From Oscillospiraceae bacterium (GTDB lineage Bacteria > Bacillota > Clostridia > Oscillospirales > Oscillospiraceae): DNA of 64,000 bases. The stretch covers positions 1-64,000 of the forward strand of contig CACYLY010000020.1 of assembly GCA_902775355.1 (NCBI GenBank), written 5' to 3'. Both the position numbers and the translations under genes were made by a program. Positions 42,544-50,991 of the stretch are shown here, piece after piece (within the stretch, counting starts at the first letter, position 1; every line of letters starts with the position of its first letter). The notes beneath the pieces were generated by a model. The model saw only the letters and a program-made list of their open reading frames with translations, searched no databases and was not told where the DNA came from.

Positions 42544-45500
42544 ATGTCGATTGTAATGTCTGTCTTATTTGGCGATACAGCGTATTATTCCTCCGTCAGC
42601 TATTTGAACTATTATCACATTGGCGAGCAGCAAGACAGCAACTTAATCATACCCGGCCTTGGCTATGAAATAAAAATATGTCCGTATGGCCGGGCTTTTT
42701 CCGTAGAAGTCGAGAACTATCAGGGGAAGCGGGCTATCACCGCGCACGCTGATGAATCTACCGTAATCGACTTTGATAGAAGAATCGCCCTATATATCAC
42801 AGAAAGCAATGACAGTGTTTCTTCGGTTCAGATTCCTGCCGATTGTGTCATCAATGTTGGTAAAAGCGACAAGGTCTCATCTGATGGGAATAGAAATGAA
42901 ATTGTATTGGATTTCCCGTTTGTTTCCCGGAACCATTTCAGAATAACCCGAACCAATGGAAAAACCAGAGTTCAAGACATTGGCAGCACGAACGGCCTGT
43001 TTTTGAATGGCAAAAAGGTTGAAAAATCTGATTTGCATGAAGGTGATGTGCTGTCGATATTTTCTGTGAGAATTACTTTGCGCCATGATAAGCTTGTTTT
43101 TGAAAATGTAGGAAACCATTTGATTTTGCACAGGATTAAGGAAACAGATAAGCGTAAAGCCGCACCTCTCAATCCGATTAAAAGTTCATCATTCAAATTC
43201 AGTAGGGCTCCACGGTTAGTTCCCGGTGTTGAGTGTGATACTATCAATTTGGAGCATCCTCCTCAGGGGGGGGGGACACCACAAATCAACTGGCTTAGTG
43301 TGCTGATCACTCCGCTCGTTTCGGTCGCCCTGATGCTTGTCCTTGTCGTTGCTATGGGCATGAGTGCCGTAATGCTTATCATGTCGGGCGTCATGTCAGT
43401 TGTAGCGGCTGTTGTTGCGATCGTGTCGTATAACAAGCAGAAGAAACAGCACGGGGAAACCGACGAGAAAATAGACGAAAAGTATCGTGCCTATCTGTCA
43501 GGTGTTTCTAAGCGTATAAAAGATGCTCATTTGCATCAGCTGCAGAGCCTTTTGACAACCAATCCATCTCCGAGAGAATGCGCCTCTATTGTACTTTCAA
43601 GAAGTCGTCAGCTTTGGGAAAGACGGCCCGATGACACAGATTTCCTTTCTGTACGCCTTGGCCTTGGTGATGTTCCGGCTGCTGTAACAGCAAGTTTTCA
43701 GCAAGCACAAGTTGTTATTGAGGAAAACAAGCTTGAATCAAAAGCGAAGGAGCTTGCGGACAGCAGTGTAACCGTTTCCGATGCTCCCATTCTGTGCGGT
43801 CTTGTTTCAGGAAAGCTGATTGGTATTATTGGCACAAGACAAGACGAACTCTTGCTGGTACGAAATGTTGCCACGGAACTCGCAACCGCACATTCGTATG
43901 ATGAAGTAAAGATTATTGCACTTGTTCCAGCCCAAGAAAAAAATGAGTGGGCCTGGCTTCGATGGCTGCCGCATTGCGCAAATAACAATCGAACCAAACG
44001 TTATTTCTATACGTCTCTGGACGAGGCGGAAGAGTGCCTTGATGAAATTGAGGAAACATTGAGCCGTAGGAAGGGAGAAAGCAACGATTATCGCAACACG
44101 GATCCATCGGATCTGCTTCCCCATTATCTCTTTATTGTTGCTACGCCTTCTTTGCTTGAAAAACACCCAATTCGAAAATACGTATTCTCCGGTTTGGATT
44201 TGGGGTGCAGTTGTCTGTTCGTTTATAACAAGCTCAGTTCGCTTCCAAAGGAATGCAATCAAATTGTTGAAGTAAACGGCGGCAACGGTCAGCTTTTTGA
44301 TCGCACAAATATCAATCGAAAAACTCAGTTCCGCTTAGATTCTTTCAGTTCAGAGGAAGCCGATCACTTCGCAAGATGTACGGCGCCTTATTACACAGAG
44401 ACAGAGCAAGCTGCAGCATCTATTCCGACGAGCATCTCCTTCCTGGAAGGATATCGCGTATCTTGCCCCGACGAGCTTTCCATTTCAAAAAGATGGAATC
44501 AGGCGAAGACTTACAAGACTCTCGCTGTTCCTGTTGCGGCAGCTGCAGGCGGTGATGTTTTCGAGTTTGATATTCATGAAAAGCGTCATGGTGTAAATGG
44601 TATTGTTGCTGGCATGCCAGGCTCCGGCAAGACGGAGATGGTCCAATCCTGGCTCCTTTCATTGGCCGTCAACTATTCTCCGCAAGATGTCTCCTTTGTG
44701 TTGATAGACTTCAAAGGGACGGGCATGATTGCGCCATTTCGAAATCTGCCGCATCTTGCCGGCTCGATCTCTAACCTCGACACGAATATTGATCGAAACC
44801 TGACCGCTATTCAGAGCGAAGTTCATCGCCGTGAAGCAATAATAGACAAGTATAGCAGCAAGAGTATTAAAAACGTAAACGATTTGAATCGGAATTATGC
44901 ACAGGGATTGGTTCCCGAAAAACTGCCTATTCTATTGATCGTTATTGACGAATACGCTGAGTTTAAAAAGAATTTCCCCGATTTTGGAGCGGAGGTAGAT
45001 AGTTTAACAAGCAAGGGGCGTGCACTGGGCATCTTTGTCATACTTATGACGCAGAAGCCGGCCGGTGTTGTAAGTTCCAAATCTGAGGATAATATCAAAT
45101 TCCGCTGGTGCCTTCGAGTAGCGAACTACAGTGCAAGCCGCGAGATGCTTGGAAAGCCGGATGCCGCAAAAATCAGCAATCCCGGAAGAGCCTTCATCAA
45201 AGTCGGTGAAGACGATGTTTTCGAGGAAGTCCAGTCTTACTGGAGCGGTGCGCCCTATGATCCGACAAAGGGAGATAGAAAGTCTTCCTTTACTCCTATC
45301 TCACGTGTTGAATGGAATGGCAAACGCATCGCCTGCGAGCATGTTGAAAAAAAGAAGAGCGCGGCAACACATGAAGCGGAGATAGATGTTGTAGTTCGGT
45401 ATATTGCGGATTACTGCAAGCAAAACCGTATCCCTGATGCGGAAAAGGTTTGGACAGACCGCCTCCCGGATCGCGTCGCATTGACAGAAATCCTCCGAAC

Positions 45501-47055
45501 AGGGTTTGACGGCAAAGCGTGGCCTGAAATGACGAAGACCGCCCCCATAATCGGAGTGATTGACGAACCGGCCAATCAACGCCAGTATCCGATGGAGCTT
45601 GATTTTGCCAGAGTGGGGCATACGGTGGTATACGGTGCGCCGGTTACCGGAAAGACAACGCTTCTGCAAACGCTGATCGTATCCCTGGCGATGACACGGC
45701 GCCCGGATGAAGTCAGTATCTATGTGATGGATTTCGGCGGCTGGAACATGAACGTACTAAGAGATTTCCCACACGTCGGAGGTATTGCGAATGACAACGA
45801 GCCGGAGCGATTAAAGAAACTGATACTGCTTTTGTCGGATATTCTGCAGGAGAGAAAAGAGCGGTTTTCCAAAGCGGGGGTCGGCAACATAACCGCGTTC
45901 AGAGATTCCAGCAACGAAAAACTACCGGATGTTTTCTTGATCGTGGATAATTTTGGCACGATGATCAAGATGTATCCGGATCTGGATGCGTTCTTCATCT
46001 CACTCACCAATTCCGGCGCAAACTATGGCGTCTATCTGATCGCAACCGCAACAGCCACGAATGCCGTCCCCATGAAGATCAGTCAGAATATCAAGAACGC
46101 CCTCGCTTTGCAGATGATCGAAAAGAGCGACTATACCTATACCGTCGGCAAAGTCAGCAGCGAGCTTCCGGCAATCATGGGACGCGGATACGCGAAAGGA
46201 AATCCCCCGTTGGAGTTTCAGACGGCGCTTCCGGCACCCGGTGCGGACGACAAGGCAGTCTCCGATAATATCAAGTACCTTGCGAAGATCATGCAGAAAA
46301 AATGGAGCGGGGATCTTCCCACAATGATCCCGGAGATGCCTGACGAGATTCCATATGGAAGTATCAAGACAAACGGGATTGCCCTCGGACTCTCTGCAGA
46401 TAAAGTCCAGCCGGTCGTTTTTGATTATGACAGACAGCACTATCTCCTGATCTCCGGCATTGAGCAAAGCGGAAAAAGCACGATGCTGCAGGTCGTCGCA
46501 AAGCAACTGCATCAGAAGATCGGCGGCAAGCTCTATGTGTTCAGCATCAACAACAGCGGCTTGAACGCGCTGCACGAAGAGGCGGATGCCTGGCTTGCAG
46601 CGGCTGCTGAAATAGACGCCTTTGTGGAAAGCTTGAGGCCCGAACTGCAGCGTCGACAGGCAGAGAAGCAAAAGAATGTCGAAGCAGGCTTTGACCCTAT
46701 CATCCTTGCTGTTGACGATTTCACGTCATTCTTCAAAGCGATCAGCAATGCCACAGCACAGCGGCTGCTTGCAATCGTAAAGCTTGGAAAAGGGCTTGGC
46801 CTGTATCTGATCACCGCAGGAGACGCGTATGAACTGTCGGGATTCTTTACCAAGGGCGAAGCACTTACCCTCGCTTTGGGAAAGGCAAAGCAAGCAATTA
46901 TTCTTGGCGGGTGTATGAACGATCACGGAGCTGTTCCCACGAAAGCGAGTTACAATCAGAAGAGCGTTCCGGTGCGCGAGCACGAAGGCATGTTGATCAT
47001 TGACTCCAACTACACGGTCTTTCGGACTATGGACATTCGAGGAGAAAACGCATGA
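42544..47055 (+). CDS. essC: EssC-type type VII secretion ATPase with FHA domain
   Basis: A 1503-residue FtsK/SpoIIIE-family secretion motor. An N-terminal FHA domain (about 105-180) contains VSRNHFRITR and QDIGSTNGLFLNGKKV. Two transmembrane helices follow (about 255-300, LSVLITPLVSVALMLVLVVA onward). Three ATPase modules all keep Walker A motifs: GMPGSGKT at 690, GAPVTGKT at 1031 and GIEQSGKS at 1305. Walker B regions are ILLIVIDEY, FLIVDNFG and ILAVDDF. It should move WXG100 proteins and partners across the membrane. The next gene starts 4 bases before its stop. Base composition is clearly A+T-richer than the flanking chromosome, especially in the 5' two thirds. The ATG at 42544 follows CGAGGTG. 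Confidence 0.95.
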   Translation: MSIVMSVLFGDTAYYSSVSYLNYYHIGEQQDSNLIIPGLGYEIKICPYGRAFSVEVENYQGKRAITAHADESTVIDFDRRIALYITESNDSVSSVQIPADCVINVGKSDKVSSDGNRNEIVLDFPFVSRNHFRITRTNGKTRVQDIGSTNGLFLNGKKVEKSDLHEGDVLSIFSVRITLRHDKLVFENVGNHLILHRIKETDKRKAAPLNPIKSSSFKFSRAPRLVPGVECDTINLEHPPQGGGTPQINWLSVLITPLVSVALMLVLVVAMGMSAVMLIMSGVMSVVAAVVAIVSYNKQKKQHGETDEKIDEKYRAYLSGVSKRIKDAHLHQLQSLLTTNPSPRECASIVLSRSRQLWERRPDDTDFLSVRLGLGDVPAAVTASFQQAQVVIEENKLESKAKELADSSVTVSDAPILCGLVSGKLIGIIGTRQDELLLVRNVATELATAHSYDEVKIIALVPAQEKNEWAWLRWLPHCANNNRTKRYFYTSLDEAEECLDEIEETLSRRKGESNDYRNTDPSDLLPHYLFIVATPSLLEKHPIRKYVFSGLDLGCSCLFVYNKLSSLPKECNQIVEVNGGNGQLFDRTNINRKTQFRLDSFSSEEADHFARCTAPYYTETEQAAASIPTSISFLEGYRVSCPDELSISKRWNQAKTYKTLAVPVAAAAGGDVFEFDIHEKRHGVNGIVAGMPGSGKTEMVQSWLLSLAVNYSPQDVSFVLIDFKGTGMIAPFRNLPHLAGSISNLDTNIDRNLTAIQSEVHRREAIIDKYSSKSIKNVNDLNRNYAQGLVPEKLPILLIVIDEYAEFKKNFPDFGAEVDSLTSKGRALGIFVILMTQKPAGVVSSKSEDNIKFRWCLRVANYSASREMLGKPDAAKISNPGRAFIKVGEDDVFEEVQSYWSGAPYDPTKGDRKSSFTPISRVEWNGKRIACEHVEKKKSAATHEAEIDVVVRYIADYCKQNRIPDAEKVWTDRLPDRVALTEILRTGFDGKAWPEMTKTAPIIGVIDEPANQRQYPMELDFARVGHTVVYGAPVTGKTTLLQTLIVSLAMTRRPDEVSIYVMDFGGWNMNVLRDFPHVGGIANDNEPERLKKLILLLSDILQERKERFSKAGVGNITAFRDSSNEKLPDVFLIVDNFGTMIKMYPDLDAFFISLTNSGANYGVYLIATATATNAVPMKISQNIKNALALQMIEKSDYTYTVGKVSSELPAIMGRGYAKGNPPLEFQTALPAPGADDKAVSDNIKYLAKIMQKKWSGDLPTMIPEMPDEIPYGSIKTNGIALGLSADKVQPVVFDYDRQHYLLISGIEQSGKSTMLQVVAKQLHQKIGGKLYVFSINNSGLNALHEEADAWLAAAAEIDAFVESLRPELQRRQAEKQKNVEAGFDPIILAVDDFTSFFKAISNATAQRLLAIVKLGKGLGLYLITAGDAYELSGFFTKGEALTLALGKAKQAIILGGCMNDHGAVPTKASYNQKSVPVREHEGMLIIDSNYTVFRTMDIRGENA

Positions 47056-47837
47056 AACGAATGAAATTTTCAGCACAAGAGCTGTATGTGATGGCAGCTA
47101 CCGCGGGCAAAGGAAAAATGTTCGGCATTCCCGATGGCTTTGCGTGGACGCCGGACGAAGAGATTCCTGCGGCCCGCCAGAGAATCAAGGATGCCTTGCT
47201 GGATGAAGAAATCCTTGCCATGGACTTTGACGGAAAGATATCCGTAACGCCCGATTATGCCGAGTTGGTGAACGTTTACTGCGACTGCAAAAAGTGTCTG
47301 ACGGTCAACCGGCAGAAAGCAGAGGGCGAATCGGAGGACGTGATCTTCTGGCAAGGCAACGGCAAACTGTACCGGGCGGAGGTCTTGGAAGAGGATTACG
47401 TTTTCAGTGAGATCGATGACCTTTCCGCTGAAGCGGAACTCACGCAAAACAACTGGTCAACGATCAGTACGGCCAAAGACGCAGAGGCCGTGATCCCCCA
47501 GATCGCTCTGACGAAAGCTAAACGGTATGGCATGCAGGGGGATACGGAGGAGACGCTGCGCATTCTGAAGCAAAACGGCGCAGACGACAGATTGGCAGCT
47601 GTCCTGATGGACGGCTTGCAGGAAAAAGCACAGTATCTCGGGCTTCTTTTGATGGATATACGCTCCGGAAAATGTGAAAAGACGGAGAAGGCCTGGCTGA
47701 ACAGCCGAGGGGTTCTCTTCGCAATGAGGACGACAGTCGTCAACTTCCGCACCTGTACGGTGTTCACGGAAACAGATAAGGACACGGCACTCGCGGATGA
47801 AAAAGAGCTGATCGACACATTTCTTGGAAGAGAGTGA
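47052..47837 (+). CDS. EspG-like type VII secretion accessory protein (tentative)
   Basis: A 261-residue cytosolic protein overlapping essC by 4 bases. Its order of features recalls EspG-family proteins of actinobacterial ESX systems: an N-terminal FSAQELYVMAATAG helix, a helix-turn reading ALLDEEILAMDFDGKISVTPDYAELV, a run of strands and a C-terminal strand-rich part. EspG acts as a chaperone for PE/PPE substrates in mycobacteria. There is no clear sequence identity, so the assignment is by pattern and position only. It could equally be an unnamed T7SS protein restricted to Clostridia. Confidence 0.45.
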   Translation: MKRMKFSAQELYVMAATAGKGKMFGIPDGFAWTPDEEIPAARQRIKDALLDEEILAMDFDGKISVTPDYAELVNVYCDCKKCLTVNRQKAEGESEDVIFWQGNGKLYRAEVLEEDYVFSEIDDLSAEAELTQNNWSTISTAKDAEAVIPQIALTKAKRYGMQGDTEETLRILKQNGADDRLAAVLMDGLQEKAQYLGLLLMDIRSGKCEKTEKAWLNSRGVLFAMRTTVVNFRTCTVFTETDKDTALADEKELIDTFLGRE

Positions 47838-47848
47838 GGTCGGCGGAG

Positions 47849-48115
47849 ATGGAAACCGTTATCATTACACTCCGGGCGGAAAACTTTGAGAAAGACTTCG
47901 AGCTCCCATGTACTATCCCGCTTTCAGAACTGTATCCGCGGCTGACGGTTGCGCTTCAGGAGACCAGCGCCATGCGGTTCGGCGACTTTACAGGTGTGGT
48001 TTTGGAACAGAATGGTGCAGGCCTGCTGGATCAGAAGGCTACGCTTTTGGACTATGGAATCTGCACCGGGAGCATTCTCGATATCGTCAGGAAGGAGAAA
48101 TACGATGGCTTCTAA
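47849..48115 (+). CDS. esaB: YukD/EsaB-like ubiquitin-fold protein
   Basis: An 88-residue beta-grasp protein of the YukD/EsaB type (METVIITLRAENFEKDFELP, then the family C-terminus LLDYGICTGSILDIV). EsaB is a small cytosolic regulator or part of type VII systems. The ATG at 47849 follows GGCGGAG; a GTG at 47834 overlapping the previous stop is an alternative. The next gene overlaps its end by 11 bases. Confidence 0.82.
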   Translation: METVIITLRAENFEKDFELPCTIPLSELYPRLTVALQETSAMRFGDFTGVVLEQNGAGLLDQKATLLDYGICTGSILDIVRKEKYDGF

Positions 48116-48389
48116 AGAAAGCATGATCAGTACGGTGAGAACATATAATGGGTATGTTACGGCGTTGAGTTCTGTATGTGCTGATGCGGCAAGACAAATT
48201 TACTCCTTGCTGCAGGAGGTACAGCAAAACTGGTGGGGAGATTCAGGAAGTGCCATGGCGTATGCGTTGTATGACGCATATGAGAAAATGAATAGAGCCA
48301 GAGCCAAGCTGGATGATGCGGCGAATCAAATTGAGAGTGAGGCGTGGTATCGCTATAACAATTGGCCGGAAGAAAAGGAGGACACATGA
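48105..48389 (+). CDS. WXG100-like protein with WPEE tail (partner of the next gene)
   Basis: A 94-residue helical hairpin protein. The turn motif is NWWGDS near residue 38-43, fitting W-x-G. The C-terminus reads YNNWPEEKEDT. The protein at 50716 has a matching YSLWPEEES tail. The ATG at 48105 follows GAAGGAG and lies within the end of esaB. The stop overlaps the next gene (ATGA), which is effector-like, so a dedicated secretion partner role is inferred. Confidence 0.8.
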   Translation: MASKESMISTVRTYNGYVTALSSVCADAARQIYSLLQEVQQNWWGDSGSAMAYALYDAYEKMNRARAKLDDAANQIESEAWYRYNNWPEEKEDT

Positions 48390-49606
48390 GCGAGGTCGTT
48401 TTTCTCCAGGGAGATAGATCTTCTATGGCGTCTTTGCTAAACAAATGCGAGCAAGGTGCCTCAATGGCTTCCAGCATTCAATCCGCATCATATGGGCTGA
48501 GCTGGAGTGCTGGCGCTGATGGCTACTATGGAGGCTTTTGTGAAGATGCTGTCAGCATGGCAAAAGAAGCCGCAGTTCTCTTTGAAAAGGCATACCTAAC
48601 CTTGAGTAAGTGTGAACCATACTGGGAAACGGTTCCTGATAATCTTCGAAAGATCGACGCAAAAAAGAAGGGGGATAAGTCAAACTGGATCGAGCGCGAG
48701 GCTTATTTGGCAGAAAACAGTGCGCGCTGGTTTGTCTCCGGCACAATTGGAATGCTGTCCGGCCTCTTTACTGGTAAAAATAAAACAGGAGAGGTGGTCT
48801 ATTTAGGGCCATACCTCTATCTACGTGATCGATATGAGTGGAGTAATACAAATGCCACAGAAGATGAAATCCGTCAAGCGATCGAGGAAGGGGCAAAAGA
48901 TGAACGCAATATTGGGATAGAACGGTCTATTGACGAAAAGCTGAGGGAACTCTATGAAACTAAAAAACGGTATTTTGCTCCAGAAAAATCAATTCATGAA
49001 CATCGGGATGGAGTAGAAAGAGGGACGATTCGATACTGTAATCAGGATCTTGCAACTGCCGCAGATAACGGGTGGGAAGGGGATTATATATCGAAGGCGT
49101 ATTGTACCTGGCATTGTAATCAAGCAGCGGAATCGATGGCGCTTTCGTATTTGGGGATTGATCAAAAGCCGGGGTATGTTCCCAATGAAGTCGAGTTTGC
49201 CGAAGGTGTTGTAGACGGGACTGAATATATTTTTCCAACGGTTGACGGAGAAAAAACGACAGTTACCGCGAATGTTAAGTACATGAAAGGCGCATTTGAT
49301 AGAAGCTATCTGGATAATAAAGTCGAGAACTTTACTATTGATAATGGCCACGGAAACTATTCACCAGTGATGCTTCATTATGACAGGATCGATTATAACG
49401 GGAATTACCACAGCCATTGGATCGTGCTGATTGGAAAAAATGACGACGGTTCCTACCAAGCGATTGGACCCTCTGGCGCATCAGGTGAACGCACAGTATT
49501 CAGAGTAAAAATCGATGATAACGGCGTGGTATCTGGCGAAGGATTTGCAGGATCGGGTGAAGGGCGCACGGTCGCTCATGTAGGTCAGTATTCAAGACCA
49601 GATTGA
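48386..49606 (+). CDS. Putative T7SS effector with C39-like cysteine-peptidase domain
   Basis: A 406-residue protein. The N-terminal 100 residues are helical and WXG/LXG-like (SWSAGADGYYGGFCEDAV). After a charged middle part, the C-terminal domain has WHCNQAAESMALSYLGI with Cys244 and then YHSHWIVLIGKNDDGSYQAIGPSG with His344. These match the Cys and His regions of papain-like C39 peptidase folds. The usual Asp of the DP motif is Gly here (AIGPSG), so activity is uncertain. It overlaps its WXG partner gene by 4 bases. It has no signal peptide, consistent with type VII export. It is a candidate new effector. Confidence 0.6.
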   Translation: MSEVVFLQGDRSSMASLLNKCEQGASMASSIQSASYGLSWSAGADGYYGGFCEDAVSMAKEAAVLFEKAYLTLSKCEPYWETVPDNLRKIDAKKKGDKSNWIEREAYLAENSARWFVSGTIGMLSGLFTGKNKTGEVVYLGPYLYLRDRYEWSNTNATEDEIRQAIEEGAKDERNIGIERSIDEKLRELYETKKRYFAPEKSIHEHRDGVERGTIRYCNQDLATAADNGWEGDYISKAYCTWHCNQAAESMALSYLGIDQKPGYVPNEVEFAEGVVDGTEYIFPTVDGEKTTVTANVKYMKGAFDRSYLDNKVENFTIDNGHGNYSPVMLHYDRIDYNGNYHSHWIVLIGKNDDGSYQAIGPSGASGERTVFRVKIDDNGVVSGEGFAGSGEGRTVAHVGQYSRPD

Positions 49607-49621
49607 TTGTGAGGTGGTATA

Positions 49622-49942
49622 GTGGCGAATAGTTCATCAACGCTTCGGGTCCCAATCCGCATTTTGGAAGATTGCGTAAAAGAGATCGACGGCTTTGCAG
49701 ACGAGAACGCAGATATCTTCGACAAACTGCTCAATGGGTTACGTTGCCTGAAAGGGGGCGGAGAATGGGTCGGTGCTTCTGCAGATGCACTTATAACAGC
49801 AACGGAAAAGAATAAAAAGCAATTTGCTATGATCCTAAAGGAATTAAGCGACCTTTCAAAGTATATAGACTCTTTTGTGAAAGAGTTGGAAAAAGAAGAC
49901 GCAGAAGCAGCTCAGAAGATAAGAGCGGCTGTCGACTCATAA
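49622..49942 (+). CDS. WXG100-like protein, RVPI type, copy 1
   Basis: A 106-residue helical protein starting at GTG (49622) after GAGGTGG. The hairpin turn reads GEWVGAS. Its sequence resembles the protein at 52539: both begin with a RVPI segment, have W-x-G, N-x-K-K-x-F and end in a K-I-R-A stretch. It lies 12 bases before another WXG100-like gene, and the same order of types recurs at 52539/52866. Confidence 0.82.
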   Translation: MANSSSTLRVPIRILEDCVKEIDGFADENADIFDKLLNGLRCLKGGGEWVGASADALITATEKNKKQFAMILKELSDLSKYIDSFVKELEKEDAEAAQKIRAAVDS

Positions 49943-49954
49943 GGAGGCGGCGTA

Positions 49955-50266
49955 ATGGCAGAAGTACAGCAAGATTATACTTCTATGCTTGAAATCGGAA
50001 ACGCAGCGGTTGAATTGCAGTTTCAATTTGACCAACTTAGACAGAAACTCGATCGCGTGGACAGCACACTCGAGGCGTGTTGGATCGGGAATGCACAAGT
50101 TGAAGTAGCGATCGCATATGCAAAGCTGGTACCAAAATTGGATAAGGTCAGTAAAATCTTGGGAGCATATAGTACGGCGATCATTAAGGTAATCAACGAA
50201 GAAAAGGAAACAGAGCGTTCTTCGTCAACGCAGTTTCGATCCATCGATTCAGGGTATGGTTTTTGA
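49955..50266 (+). CDS. WXG100-like protein, YSTAI type, copy 1
   Basis: A 103-residue helical hairpin protein with the turn CWIGNA. After the second helix it has LGAYSTAI, shared with LGKYSTAI in the protein at 52866. It probably dimerises with the RVPI-type protein encoded just upstream. GGAGGCGG precedes the start. Confidence 0.82.
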   Translation: MAEVQQDYTSMLEIGNAAVELQFQFDQLRQKLDRVDSTLEACWIGNAQVEVAIAYAKLVPKLDKVSKILGAYSTAIIKVINEEKETERSSSTQFRSIDSGYGF

Positions 50267-50270
50267 CCGT

Positions 50271-50299
50271 TTGTTACAAAAACCTTTTTGCCCTAAACA
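50271..50299 (+). promoter_or_regulatory. Possible internal promoter
   Basis: TTGTTA at 50271-50276, 17 bases and TAAACA at 50294-50299 before the canonical WXG100 gene. Confidence 0.35.
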
Positions 50300-50338
50300 A
50301 TATGTGAGCATCCAGCAAATAAAAAAGGAGAAAAAACA

Positions 50339-50638
50339 ATGGCAGACGTAACAATGACCTATGGCAGTCTGGAGACTGCGGCCGGACAGGTGAACCAGGC
50401 GAAGGCGGATCTCGATCAGGTGATTTCCTTCCTCAGCAGCGCGGTCAGCGCGCTCGACGGCGCGTGGCAGGGCGAATCCTACAGCGCCTTTGTCAACGCT
50501 TGGAATGAATCCAAGCCCACCATGCAGAAACTGGCGGAGGCTGTAGGACGCTTTGCTCCCGAACTCAACCGGGCGGTTTCCGCACAGCAGGAGACTGAGG
50601 CGGCTAATGCCTCTGCGATGAGCAGCCTGGCATTCTAA
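50339..50638 (+). CDS. Canonical WXG100 (EsxA-like) protein
   Basis: A 99-residue protein with the clearest WXG100 pattern in the island: MADVTMTYGSLETAAGQ, turn GAWQGESYSAFV and a second helix ending in Ser/Ala. AAAAAAGGAG precedes the start. Its codons are G+C-richer than those of the other WXG genes here, and it is followed by its own hairpin terminator. It may be separately and highly expressed, as expected of a core secreted component. Confidence 0.92.
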   Translation: MADVTMTYGSLETAAGQVNQAKADLDQVISFLSSAVSALDGAWQGESYSAFVNAWNESKPTMQKLAEAVGRFAPELNRAVSAQQETEAANASAMSSLAF

Positions 50639-50646
50639 TGCCCGAA

Positions 50647-50685
50647 CAGGGCCGCATGGACTGATCCCATGCGGCCCTGCTTTGC
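50647..50685 (+). terminator. Hairpin terminator after the canonical WXG100 gene
   Basis: CAGGGCCGCATGG at 50647-50659 pairs with CCATGCGGCCCTG at 50667-50679, followed by CTTTGCTG. The T-run is short, so termination may be partial. Confidence 0.65.
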
Positions 50686-50715
50686 TGATCTTAGGCAAAT
50701 AGGATGTGAACAAAC

Positions 50716-50991
50716 ATGAGTAGAGAAAGTAGTTATTCAGCCGCAGGCAGAGCATGTTCGCAAGTCGAATCAGCCGCGGATGAACTGCAAAATGCTATCA
50801 ACAGCCTTAATGCCCGCTTGGGAACTATAGAGTTCTATTGGCAGGGAGAGGCGGGAACCGCAATGAACGAAGGATTGACTGCCTGGATTGCCAAGGCGAA
50901 TACGCTTGTTCAAAGAGTAAATCAGCTCTCTTCTCAAATGAAAGCCTCTCAAAGCTATGATTATAGCTTGTGGCCTGAGGAGGAAAGCTGA
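50716..50991 (+). CDS. WXG100-like protein with WPEE tail (partner of the next gene)
   Basis: A 91-residue helical hairpin protein with the turn FYWQGEAG and C-terminus YSLWPEEES, like the protein at 48105. It ends immediately before the ATG of an effector-like gene. The repeated WPEE-effector order supports dedicated pairing. Confidence 0.85.
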   Translation: MSRESSYSAAGRACSQVESAADELQNAINSLNARLGTIEFYWQGEAGTAMNEGLTAWIAKANTLVQRVNQLSSQMKASQSYDYSLWPEEES

